Assembly (NCBI GenBank): GCA_023415515.1
Contig: JAEZKH010000481.1
Location: forward strand, 1 to 15,343
Direction of reading: 5' to 3'
From: Actinomycetes bacterium
GTDB lineage: Bacteria; Actinomycetota; Actinomycetes; Mycobacteriales; Mycobacteriaceae
DNA: 15,343 bases
Shown: positions 1 through 8,936 of the stretch, one piece after another
How positions within the stretch are numbered: the first letter of the stretch is position 1
Layout of the letters: each line of letters opens with the position of its first letter
Notes under the pieces: generated by a model
Databases searched by the model: none
Told to the model about the DNA's origin: nothing
The model's input: only the letters and a program-made list of their open reading frames with translations
Position numbers and translations under genes: made by a program

Positions 1-1991
<1,991 letters not shown>

Positions 1992-1992
<1 letters not shown>

Positions 1993-2417
1993 TGTCCCGC
2001 ATCGCCGCCGCAGTCGCGCTGCTCGTCGTCGGCTTGTCCGCGTCGACACCGCCGGCTTTCGCGGATCCAGAACCTCCTGCGCCACCGCCGGGGCCGAAGA
2101 CCAGTTTCGGCGACGGCACCTTCACGGTGGGCACCGACATCGTGCCCGGCGTGTACCAGTCGGCCGGTCCGGTCGAGGGCGGCGTCTGCTACTGGAAGCG
2201 GTCCAACAACGAGGGGACCGTCGCCAACGCGATGACGAAGAAACCGCAGACGGTGCAGATCGACGCGGGCGACACCACATTCAAGTCCAGCGAGTGCCAG
2301 GAGTGGCAGAAGACCGACGCCCCGCCGCCTGCGAGCCCGAGCCCGGTGGATTTGATCGGCCAGCTGGGTGGTCTGCTCGGGGCGGGCGCCGCGCCTGCCG
2401 CGCCCGGCGGCGGCTAA
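1992..2417 (+). CDS. Small secreted protein of unknown function (actinobacterial DGTFxVGxDIxPGxY type)
   Basis: This is a 141-residue protein with a clear signal peptide: MSR, a hydrophobic run through about residue 17, and AFA|DPEPP as a likely cleavage site at 24/25. The mature part starts Pro-rich, then has one compact domain (about 37-105) with the pattern SFGDGTFTVGTDIVPGVYQS...CYWKR...SSEC. Cys66 and Cys102 could form a disulfide outside the cell. A Pro/Gly/Ala-rich tail follows. I recognise the pattern as recurring in secreted actinobacterial proteins but know no function. I chose the ATG at 1992 because it forms TAATG with the gcvP stop, has GGTGGAGG at 1974-1981, and gives a standard signal peptide. 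In-frame GTG 1959 and ATG 1965 lie upstream with poorer ribosome-binding sites. Its TAA overlaps the stop codon of the convergent VWA gene. Confidence 0.8.
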
Positions 2418-4621
2418 CCGAGGAACGTGCCGATCGCCTCGCCGAGGTCCGGCGAGGCCGACGACGACAGGTTCTGATAGGCACCGCCGGTTGCCTGGGC
2501 CACCGCTTCCCACGTCGCGCGGTCGGGGTCGCCGCCGAAGTCGATGACGTTGATGGCGACCGGCTTGGCAGGGTCGAAGGCTCGGCGCACGTATTCCTGG
2601 AGGCCGCTGCCGTCGAGGCTCTGGTCGGTGTGCGGTCCCGCTGTGATCACCAGCACCGAATTCTTTTGTCCCTGGCGGAATTTCGCGATCGCATCGTCGT
2701 AGGTCAGTCGCAACGTGGTGAACGACACCGCGCCACCACCCGCTGCGGTCTGCTCGTCCAACGTCGCGGCGAGGGCGGCTGACCGGGGTTTGCCGTCGAC
2801 GGGATCCGACAGCGGACCGGTCGGAACCTCGAGGCGGCCTTCGACACCGTCGAACGTCCACAGCCCCACCGCTGACGTCTGCGGCATCGCCTGAAGCTTG
2901 GTGTCCAGCGCCGCAATCACATTGGCGAGCCTGCTCTTGCCGCCCTCCTGGGTGTTCATCGACTGGTCGAGCATGATGGTGACCGCGGAGTTTCCCGCGC
3001 CCGCGGGCGCGGTGAGCGCGTTGGCCAGGGTGGCCCGCATCGCGGAGTCGCCGACCGACAGCGGAGCCGACACCGGCGCGAAGTCGGTGACGTCGCTCTT
3101 CGGCGTCTCCCCGCCATCGGTGCGGAAGCCGAGCTTGGCGAACTCGCGAAGCTGGTCGGGCTTTCGAAGGAACCGGGAGAACTCGCTGGCCGCGGTGATC
3201 TGTTCCTGCGTCAGCCAACTGCCCTTCAGCAGCACCGTCGGATAGTCGGCGATTGCGGTCGGCCCCGGCGGGATCCAGGAGGACACCACGTTCTTCGCGT
3301 CAGGCAGAGATGTCGCCCGCTGGTAGAGCTGTTGCTCGGTGGTGACGACGGCGTGCACGGGGGCCGCTGCGGGGTCTGCCGCGTTGAGCAACGCATCCAT
3401 CGCGGTGGCCGCCGTTTTGTCGGCCAGTTTGGGCTGCCCCGACATCAGCGTGTTCACCGCGCCGGTGCCCGCGCTGGCCGGCGCCCCGGCAGGCGCTGAT
3501 GCGGCCGCGACGGCCTCGGCGGCCAGGTAGGACGCATCACTGTCACCGGACAGGGGAAGGGCCAGCCGCAGGGATCCCCACCCGGGAAGATTCATGTTGT
3601 TCAACGAGTTGGGATTGCTCTGCAGACCGGGCAGGGTCCCCCAGTTCTGCTGGGCGAGTGCATCCTTGAGCTGCGGCCGGATCGCCAGTACGACCGGCGA
3701 GGTGACCAGCGAGCGGCTGTTGTCGACGGTTTCCTCGCCTGCGACGGCCTCCAGCCTGGCCTGCGAGATGGAGCTGCCGGGAATCCACAACGCGGGACGC
3801 TCACCGAGTTCGGCGGGCCACGTGTCGATGAAGCCGTTGATCACCTGGTCGGATCCGGCGGGTTTGACGTCAAGGGCAACGCAGCTGTCACCGACGGGGT
3901 TGGCTGCTTCGTTGAATTTCTTTGCCAGCGTTGCGATCTCGTCGGAGAGCGCGGGATCGGCGACGACCGCGACGGCCTTCTGGCCGTCGACGCACCGCGC
4001 GGACGCGACGCTCGACCGGTCGGACAGCGCATCGCCGAAGAACCGCCACAGGATGAAAGCGGCCACCACCACGACGACCGCGACGAGCGCGCCGATGACG
4101 CCCCAGCTCACGCCCCGTCGACCGGTTTGGACTGCGCGGTGGCTACCGGTCCACTCGCCGCCGTCCCAGTCGCCGGAATGCGCCGCCCGCGGTGGCGTCT
4201 TCGGCTCCGACGCCCGCCTTGCGTAGGCCGGCCTGTCACCGGCGGCCCGACGACGCCCGCCGTCGTCTTCGGCGTCCCGGTAGCCGGTCCGCAGGTATTC
4301 CGGCAGATCGGAGTAATCGGAGTCGGGATAATCCGACTCGGTGTAGTCGGTGTCGTACTCGTCGTCGTAGTCGGCCTCGTAGGACGACCCGAACCTCGGC
4401 TCGGAGTATTCGGGCTCGGAGTAACGAGGTTGCCGATAGGTGGGTTCGTCGAAATCGTCCCCACCGTGGCGGGGATACCCGGGGTCGGCGGGGGTGGAGC
4501 GGTAGCCCGGGTAGTCGTCCGGCGGAACCAGCGGCTGGTCGAACTGCTCGGTCGCATCGCCTGAGCCCTCCGGCGGGCCGCCTGAGGACTCCTCTGGGTC
4601 GGGAATGCTGTGCCTACCCAC
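2414..4621 (-). CDS. Membrane-anchored substrate-binding-like / VWA-domain protein (Rv1836c homologue)
   Basis: The protein has 735 residues. A cytoplasmic N-terminal region of about 170 residues is acidic, Tyr- and Pro-rich and probably disordered. One membrane segment follows at about 173-192 (GVIGALVAVVVVVAAFILW), then a large extracytoplasmic part. Residues 210-505 resemble a periplasmic-binding fold, with phrases such as GFIDTWPAELGERPALWIPGSS and VVTTEQQLYQR. Residues 545-735 are a von Willebrand A domain: TIMLDQSMN at 548-556, VGLWTFDG, then SVLVITAGPHTD. The metal site is degenerate: DQSMN replaces DxSxS, and TAGPHTD replaces the usual TDG. I take the GTG start because MGRHS-PDPE is the characteristic opening of Rv1836c-type proteins. 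The only purine-rich sequence, AGGA, lies almost on the GTG, so the ribosome-binding site is odd. It lies 87 nt downstream of glcB on the same strand. Its partner and role are unknown. Confidence 0.88.
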   Translation of the reverse strand: MGRHSIPDPEESSGGPPEGSGDATEQFDQPLVPPDDYPGYRSTPADPGYPRHGGDDFDEPTYRQPRYSEPEYSEPRFGSSYEADYDDEYDTDYTESDYPDSDYSDLPEYLRTGYRDAEDDGGRRRAAGDRPAYARRASEPKTPPRAAHSGDWDGGEWTGSHRAVQTGRRGVSWGVIGALVAVVVVVAAFILWRFFGDALSDRSSVASARCVDGQKAVAVVADPALSDEIATLAKKFNEAANPVGDSCVALDVKPAGSDQVINGFIDTWPAELGERPALWIPGSSISQARLEAVAGEETVDNSRSLVTSPVVLAIRPQLKDALAQQNWGTLPGLQSNPNSLNNMNLPGWGSLRLALPLSGDSDASYLAAEAVAAASAPAGAPASAGTGAVNTLMSGQPKLADKTAATAMDALLNAADPAAAPVHAVVTTEQQLYQRATSLPDAKNVVSSWIPPGPTAIADYPTVLLKGSWLTQEQITAASEFSRFLRKPDQLREFAKLGFRTDGGETPKSDVTDFAPVSAPLSVGDSAMRATLANALTAPAGAGNSAVTIMLDQSMNTQEGGKSRLANVIAALDTKLQAMPQTSAVGLWTFDGVEGRLEVPTGPLSDPVDGKPRSAALAATLDEQTAAGGGAVSFTTLRLTYDDAIAKFRQGQKNSVLVITAGPHTDQSLDGSGLQEYVRRAFDPAKPVAINVIDFGGDPDRATWEAVAQATGGAYQNLSSSASPDLGEAIGTFLG
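2436..2458. terminator. Strong GC hairpin near the convergent 3' ends; possible bidirectional terminator
   Basis: GCCTCGCCG (2436-2444) and CGGCGAGGC (2450-2458) form a perfect 9-bp stem with a 5-nt loop. It starts 19 nt after the plus-strand stop and lies inside the last codons of the minus-strand VWA gene, which encode SPDLGEA. There is no U-tract on either side, so it is not a classical intrinsic terminator. It could stop or stabilise the gcvP-side transcript, or could simply reflect GC-rich coding. Confidence 0.35.
4280..4438 (-). repeat. Low-complexity Tyr/Asp/Glu/Ser tract in the VWA protein, built on a degenerate TCGGAGTA-like repeat
   Basis: On the plus strand the stretch is full of variants of TCGGAGTA, TCGGTGTA and TCGTCGTA. 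It encodes residues 62-114 of the VWA protein: short units such as YSEPEYSEP and DYTESDYPDSDYSD, with 11 tyrosines in 53 residues. It belongs to the predicted cytoplasmic, disordered N terminus. Tracts like this can change length by slippage. Confidence 0.65.
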
Positions 4622-4658
4622 TCCTGCGCCTGCGTCCTCTCAGTCTGCCGATCATTGC

Positions 4659-4674
4659 TGGCAGATCCCTGCCA
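4659..4674. other. Small hairpin between glcB and the VWA gene
   Basis: TGGCAG (4659-4664) and CTGCCA (4669-4674) form a 6-bp stem with a 4-nt loop in the 87-nt gap (4622-4708). Read on the minus strand it is 35-50 nt after the glcB stop, but no T-rich tail follows. A weak terminator or processing site is possible. The gap also holds a TTGATC...TAGACT pair on the minus strand, but its 20-nt spacing is long for a sigma-A promoter. Confidence 0.25.
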
Positions 4675-4708
4675 CGCCGAAGTCTATCCAAATCGTGAAA
4701 CCGGCAGA

Positions 4709-6937
4709 TCAACCGATGTTGCTGGGATTCGCGGCTTTGAACTCCTTCCTGCGCCGGTGCAGGATCGGTTCCGTGTAGCCGTTGGGCTGTTGTGCACCCG
4801 ACAGGATCAGCTCCTGCGCGGCCTGGAATGCGATGCTGGCCTCCGGGTCGGTGGCCATCGGACGGAACTCCGGATCGGCCTCGTTCTGCTTGTCCACGAC
4901 GGCGGCCATCCTGCGCAGGCTGGCCTTGACGTCGTCTTCCGTGATGACGCCGTGCCGGAGCCAGTTGGCCAGCAGCTGGCTGGAGATGCGCAGCGTGGCG
5001 CGGTCCTCCATCAACGCCACGTTGTGGATGTCGGGCACCTTGGAGCAGCCGACGCCCGCGTCGATCCAGCGCACGACGTAGCCGAGGATCGACTGACAAT
5101 TGTTGTCGACCTCCTCGCGGATCTCCTCGGACGCCCACGCCAGCTCCTTGGCCAGCGGGATGGTCAGCAGCTCGTCGACCGTGGTGCGGGACTTGCCTGC
5201 GAGCTCCTTCTGCACCTCGAAGACGTCCACCTCGTGGTAGTGCATGGCGTGCAGGGTGGCCGCGGTGGGGGACGGGACCCACGCGGTGGTGGCGCCCGCC
5301 TTGGGCTGGCCGATCTTCTGCTCGACCATGTCGGCCATCAAGTCGGTCATCGCCCACATGCCCTTGCCGATCTGGGCCTTACCGGAGAACCCGGTGGCCA
5401 GCCCCGCGTCGACGTTGGCGTCCTCGTACGCCTTGATCCAGGTGGTGCTCTTCATCGCGCCCTTGCGGATCATCGGACCCGCCTCCATCGACGTGTGGAT
5501 CTCGTCGCCGGTGCGGTCGAGGAACCCGGTGTTGATGAACACCACACGGTCGGCGGCGGCCTTGATGCACGCCTTCAGGTTGAGGGTGGTGCGGCGCTCC
5601 TCGTCCATGATGCCGACCTTGATGGTGGCCTGCGGCAGTCCGAGCACATCCTCGACCCGGGAGAACAACTCGCAGGTGAATGCGACCTCCTCGGGTCCGT
5701 GCATCTTCGGTTTGACGATGTAGATCGACCCGGTGCGGCTGGCGAGCAGCGGTCCGTTGCCGTCGCCTGCCTTGAGGCCGTGCATGGCGATGAGGCTGGT
5801 GAACAGAGCGTCCTGGATGCCCTCGGGGACCTCGTTGCCGTCGGCGTCGACGATCGCGTCGTTGGTCATCAGATGCCCGACGTTGCGGACGAACAGCAGG
5901 CTGCGCCCGGGGAGGGCGAGTTCGCCGCCGTCCGGCGTCTTGTACGTGCGGTCGGAGTTGAGCACCCGGGTGAAGGTCTTGTCGCCCTTGGTGACCTCTT
6001 CGGAGAGATCGCCCTTGTTGAGCCCGAGCCAGTTGCGGTAGCCGAGCACCTTGTCCTCGGCGTCGACGGCGGCGACGGAGTCCTCGAAGTCGAAGATGGT
6101 GGTCACCGCAGACTCGAGCACGACGTCCTTAATGCCCGCCTTGTCGGTCTTGCCGACGGGCGACTCGGGGTCGACGAGGATCTCGATGTGCAGGCCGTTG
6201 TTGACCAGCAGCACCGACCATGACGGCGATCCGAGCTCGCCGGTGTAGCCGACGAACTTGTCGGGCTCGGCGAGGCCGACCGACGAGCGCTCGCGCGAGG
6301 AGTCGACATCTTCCGTCCCGTCGCCGGTAGCAACCTGCAGGCGACCGTCCTCGACGCTCAGCCCGGTGACGTCGGCCCACGAGCCGGACTCCAACGGCAC
6401 GGCCTTGTCGAGGAACTCCCGCGCGTAGGCGATGACCTTGTCGCCGCGCACCTTGTTGTAGCTGGTGCCCTTCTCGGCGCCGTCTTCCTCGGAGATCACG
6501 TCGGTGCCGTACAGCGCGTCGTACAGCGAACCCCACCGGGCGTTCGCGGCGTTCAACGCGAAGCGGGCGTTGAGCACCGGGACCACCAGCTGCGGGCCTG
6601 CGGTGCGGGTGATCTCGTCGTCCACGCCGGACGTGGTGATCGTGAAGTCGCCCGGGTCCGGCTGCAGGTAGCCGATCTCGGTGAGGAACTGCTTGTAGGC
6701 CTCGGCGTCCAGCGGTTCGATCACCCGGTGCCGGTGCCATTTGTCGATCTGCGCCTGTAGCTCGTCCCTGCGTGCCAGCAATTCCTGGTTCTTGGGGGTC
6801 AGATCGGCGACGACCTTATCGACGCCCGACCAGAAGGTGTCGGGATCGATGTCGGTGCCCGGCAACGCCTCGTTGTTGACGAAGTCGTACAACGTCTTGG
6901 CGACGCGCAGGTCTCCTACCGTCACGCGATCGGTCAT
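4709..6937 (-). CDS. glcB: Malate synthase G
   Basis: This glyoxylate-shunt enzyme condenses glyoxylate with acetyl-CoA to malate, allowing growth on fatty acids and acetate. The protein has 742 residues, against 741 in M. tuberculosis. Arg351 (FVRNVGH), Glu446 (GIMDEERRT), Asp474 (NTGFLDRTGDE), Cys631 (GVGCSKV) and Asp645 (MEDRATL) all sit exactly 12 after the known M. tuberculosis residues R339, E434, D462, C619 and D633. The offset implies an insertion near residues 203-220, in a linker of the beta-rich domain. I chose the ATG at 6937 over an in-frame start at 6958 because it gives the family N terminus MTDRVTVGDLR. It also has an excellent GGGAGGA ribosome-binding site at 6941-6948. The upstream gap is 72 nt, long enough for its own promoter, and the VWA gene follows after 87 nt. 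I see no truncation. Confidence 0.98.
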   Translation of the reverse strand: MTDRVTVGDLRVAKTLYDFVNNEALPGTDIDPDTFWSGVDKVVADLTPKNQELLARRDELQAQIDKWHRHRVIEPLDAEAYKQFLTEIGYLQPDPGDFTITTSGVDDEITRTAGPQLVVPVLNARFALNAANARWGSLYDALYGTDVISEEDGAEKGTSYNKVRGDKVIAYAREFLDKAVPLESGSWADVTGLSVEDGRLQVATGDGTEDVDSSRERSSVGLAEPDKFVGYTGELGSPSWSVLLVNNGLHIEILVDPESPVGKTDKAGIKDVVLESAVTTIFDFEDSVAAVDAEDKVLGYRNWLGLNKGDLSEEVTKGDKTFTRVLNSDRTYKTPDGGELALPGRSLLFVRNVGHLMTNDAIVDADGNEVPEGIQDALFTSLIAMHGLKAGDGNGPLLASRTGSIYIVKPKMHGPEEVAFTCELFSRVEDVLGLPQATIKVGIMDEERRTTLNLKACIKAAADRVVFINTGFLDRTGDEIHTSMEAGPMIRKGAMKSTTWIKAYEDANVDAGLATGFSGKAQIGKGMWAMTDLMADMVEQKIGQPKAGATTAWVPSPTAATLHAMHYHEVDVFEVQKELAGKSRTTVDELLTIPLAKELAWASEEIREEVDNNCQSILGYVVRWIDAGVGCSKVPDIHNVALMEDRATLRISSQLLANWLRHGVITEDDVKASLRRMAAVVDKQNEADPEFRPMATDPEASIAFQAAQELILSGAQQPNGYTEPILHRRRKEFKAANPSNIG

Positions 6938-6987
6938 GTTTTCCTCCCTCGGCCACATCGCGCCGCTTGGCGCACTGCCGTCGGTCC

Positions 6988-6993
6988 AGTTTA
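6988..6993 (-). promoter_or_regulatory. Candidate -10 element for glcB
   Basis: TAAACT on the minus strand fits TANNNT and lies about 50 nt before the glcB ATG. No convincing -35 element is found 16-18 nt upstream, which is common in mycobacterial promoters. This is a weak, position-based call. Confidence 0.25.
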
Positions 6994-7009
6994 CCCGCGA
7001 GGAGCAGGG

Positions 7010-7891
7010 CTAATTCCCGGCGGCGGCCATCGCCGCGACCAGCAATTCGTCGCAGCGCTCGACGACCGCGGCTCGTAGCGGTGTCGCCCGCCCGGCGATG
7101 TCCTGTTGCGCGCGGCTGTAGGCGGCGCGTCCGGCCGCGGTCTCGACCGCTATCGGCGTGAATCCGTAGTCGCGCAGATCGTAGGGACTGGCCCGCATGT
7201 CCAGCGCGCGGGCCTCGGCGGCGAGCTGCAGGCAGTCGAAGGTCAGCTCCGAGGGGATCAGCGGACCCAGTTTGTAACACCATTTGTACAAGTCCATGTT
7301 CGCGTGTACGCAGCCCGGCTGTTCCCAGGCAGGCTGGTTTCGGCGCGACGGTGTCCCGGCGTTCATCGCGGCGGCAGGCTCGGTGAAGAACCGGAACGCA
7401 TCGAAGTGGGTGCAGCGCAGCGGCGTCGACTCCACGACCGCGTCGGTTCCCTCGGCGCCGAGGCGAAGCGGCACCTGACCGTGGCGCACGGTCGGGGTCC
7501 GATACACCATCGCCCACTCGTGCATGCCGAAGCAGTTCAACCGGGGGGAGCGGCCGGCGGTCGCGCGCAGCAAACCGGCGATGAACTCGATCGTCTCGAC
7601 GCGCGAGCGTAGGTATCGGGTTGTGACCGTCACCCCTGCGGAATGCGGGCCGTATCCGGCGCGGTCGAGATAAGGCCGAGCGGACCCGCAGAGCACCACG
7701 CCGAACCCCGGATGCCAGACGCGTAGCTGGCGGGGTCGCAGGCTGTAGTAGCGAAAGAGGAAGTCCCACACCGGATGTGGAAGGCCGGCTCGCGCACGTC
7801 GCAGATGGGGTTCGACGAAATCCTCGATCCGACGCCCGTACGCCTCCGCTCGTGCCGTCCACTCGGCCGGTGGCAGTAGCGTCTCAGCCAT
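7010..7891 (-). CDS. Conserved actinobacterial protein, commonly labelled 3-methyladenine DNA glycosylase; function not verified
   Basis: This 293-residue soluble protein has no signal peptide or membrane segment. Conserved-looking blocks are HPVWDFLFRYYSLRPRQLRVWHPG (39-62, with several His/Trp), NCFGMHEWAMVYR (119-131), RCTHFDAFRFFT (159-170), QPGCVHANMDLYKWCYKLGP (191-210) and DLRDYGFTPIAVET (238-251). I recognise the family as one that databases name 3-methyladenine DNA glycosylase. However, I see no helix-hairpin-helix motif of the AlkA/Tag type, so the name may be an inherited label. The invariant His, Cys and acidic residues would fit a metal site, but this is inference. Its ATG overlaps the end of the preceding CNNM gene by 8 nt, so it is translated from the same mRNA. 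It lies 72 nt before glcB. It occupies the place where, as I recall, M. tuberculosis has Rv1838c-Rv1840c. Confidence 0.8.
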   Translation of the reverse strand: MAETLLPPAEWTARAEAYGRRIEDFVEPHLRRARAGLPHPVWDFLFRYYSLRPRQLRVWHPGFGVVLCGSARPYLDRAGYGPHSAGVTVTTRYLRSRVETIEFIAGLLRATAGRSPRLNCFGMHEWAMVYRTPTVRHGQVPLRLGAEGTDAVVESTPLRCTHFDAFRFFTEPAAAMNAGTPSRRNQPAWEQPGCVHANMDLYKWCYKLGPLIPSELTFDCLQLAAEARALDMRASPYDLRDYGFTPIAVETAAGRAAYSRAQQDIAGRATPLRAAVVERCDELLVAAMAAAGN

Positions 7892-8936
7892 CGTGTGTCC
7901 GGTGCCGCATCGCGCCGACGAGGTCCTCGACGAGGTCCTCGAGCGCGACTACCGCGGCAACGTCGCCGTCGTCGTTGGTCACCACCGCCAGGTGGCTGTT
8001 GCTGCGGCGTAGTCGCGACAGCGCGTCGGGCAGCGGCAGCGAGGCGGGCACCCGCGGCAGGGGACGCACCATCGACAGGTCGATCACCGCGTCGGTGTCG
8101 TCCACCAGCCTCAGCACGTCCTTGATGTGGATGTAGCCGATGTATCGCCCGCCGCTGTCGGTGACGGGAAATCGGGAGTAACCGCTTTCCTGCAGGGCCC
8201 GCTGGATGGCGTGCAGCGTGGGTCCCGCGTCGTCGGCGACCGCAGGCACGGCATGCACCTCGGTCAGCGGGATCGCCACGTCGGCCACGACCCGGTTCCG
8301 GATCTGCAGTGCGCGCGACAACCGGTTGTGTTCTTCGGGGTCGAGCAGGCCCTCCGACAGCGACTCGGCGATCATCTCCGACAGTTCCACCGACGAAACC
8401 GTGTTCTCCAGCTCGGGTTTGGCCTTGATCCCGAGCGTGCGCAGCACCATGTGCGCACACCAGTCGTAGACCGCGATCACCGGGCGCGCCAACCGGACCC
8501 ACGCCAGGTAGGGCGGCACGAGCAGCATCGCGGCCGATTCCGGTCCGGCGATCGCGATGTTCTTCGGCACCATCTCGCCCAGCAGCACGTGCAGCACCAC
8601 CACGACCGTTATCGCGATGACGAACGACACGGTGTGCAGCAGCGCATCCGGCACGCCGAACAGATCGAAGGGCTTCTCCAGCAGGTGCGCGGCCGCCGGC
8701 TCGGCGACGCGGCCGAGCAGGATCGAGCAGATGGTGATGCCGAGCTGCGCGCCGGCCAGCATCACCGACAGGTTCTGGCCCGCCCGGATCACCGTGACGG
8801 CGCGCCGCTTGCCCTGCTCGGCCAGGGCCTCGAGGCGGTCCCGGCGCGCCGAGATCAGCGCGAACTCGGCGCCGACGAAGAACGCGTTGGCCGCGAGCAG
8901 CAACACGGCCAGCAACACTCCAAAGACGTCGCCCAT
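7884..8936 (-). CDS. CNNM/DUF21 plus CBS-pair membrane protein, short form (Rv1841c homologue)
   Basis: The protein has 350 residues. The N-terminal CNNM (DUF21) transmembrane domain, about 1-170, has hydrophobic segments near 3-25, 58-78, 102-124 and 133-155. It includes the conserved GEMVPKNIAI at 120-129. A tandem CBS domain follows at about 215-340 (SGYSRFPVTDSGGRYIGYIHIKD, then HLAVVTNDDGDVAAVVALEDLVEDLVG). It lacks the C-terminal CorC/HlyC domain that its upstream neighbour has. Relatives (CorB, CNNM, PaeA/YtfL) move or sense Mg2+ and other cations, with ATP bound by the CBS pair. Databases often call them hemolysins, which is misleading. Its ATG overlaps the neighbour's TGA by one base (TGATG), so the two are probably made together, possibly as a heteromer. 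Confidence 0.93.
   Translation of the reverse strand: MGDVFGVLLAVLLLAANAFFVGAEFALISARRDRLEALAEQGKRRAVTVIRAGQNLSVMLAGAQLGITICSILLGRVAEPAAAHLLEKPFDLFGVPDALLHTVSFVIAITVVVVLHVLLGEMVPKNIAIAGPESAAMLLVPPYLAWVRLARPVIAVYDWCAHMVLRTLGIKAKPELENTVSSVELSEMIAESLSEGLLDPEEHNRLSRALQIRNRVVADVAIPLTEVHAVPAVADDAGPTLHAIQRALQESGYSRFPVTDSGGRYIGYIHIKDVLRLVDDTDAVIDLSMVRPLPRVPASLPLPDALSRLRRSNSHLAVVTNDDGDVAAVVALEDLVEDLVGAMRHRTHDG

Noticed and set aside
4610..6223. A 537-codon plus-strand open frame opposite glcB
   Set aside because: The opposite frame is unambiguous malate synthase with all catalytic residues. The antisense product is a repetitive Val/Leu/Gly/Asp-rich shadow.
6938..6958. An upstream in-frame start (6958) that would extend glcB by seven residues
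   Set aside because: The extension MWPREEN is encoded by the GGGAGGA ribosome-binding-site region itself, and family members begin MTDRV.
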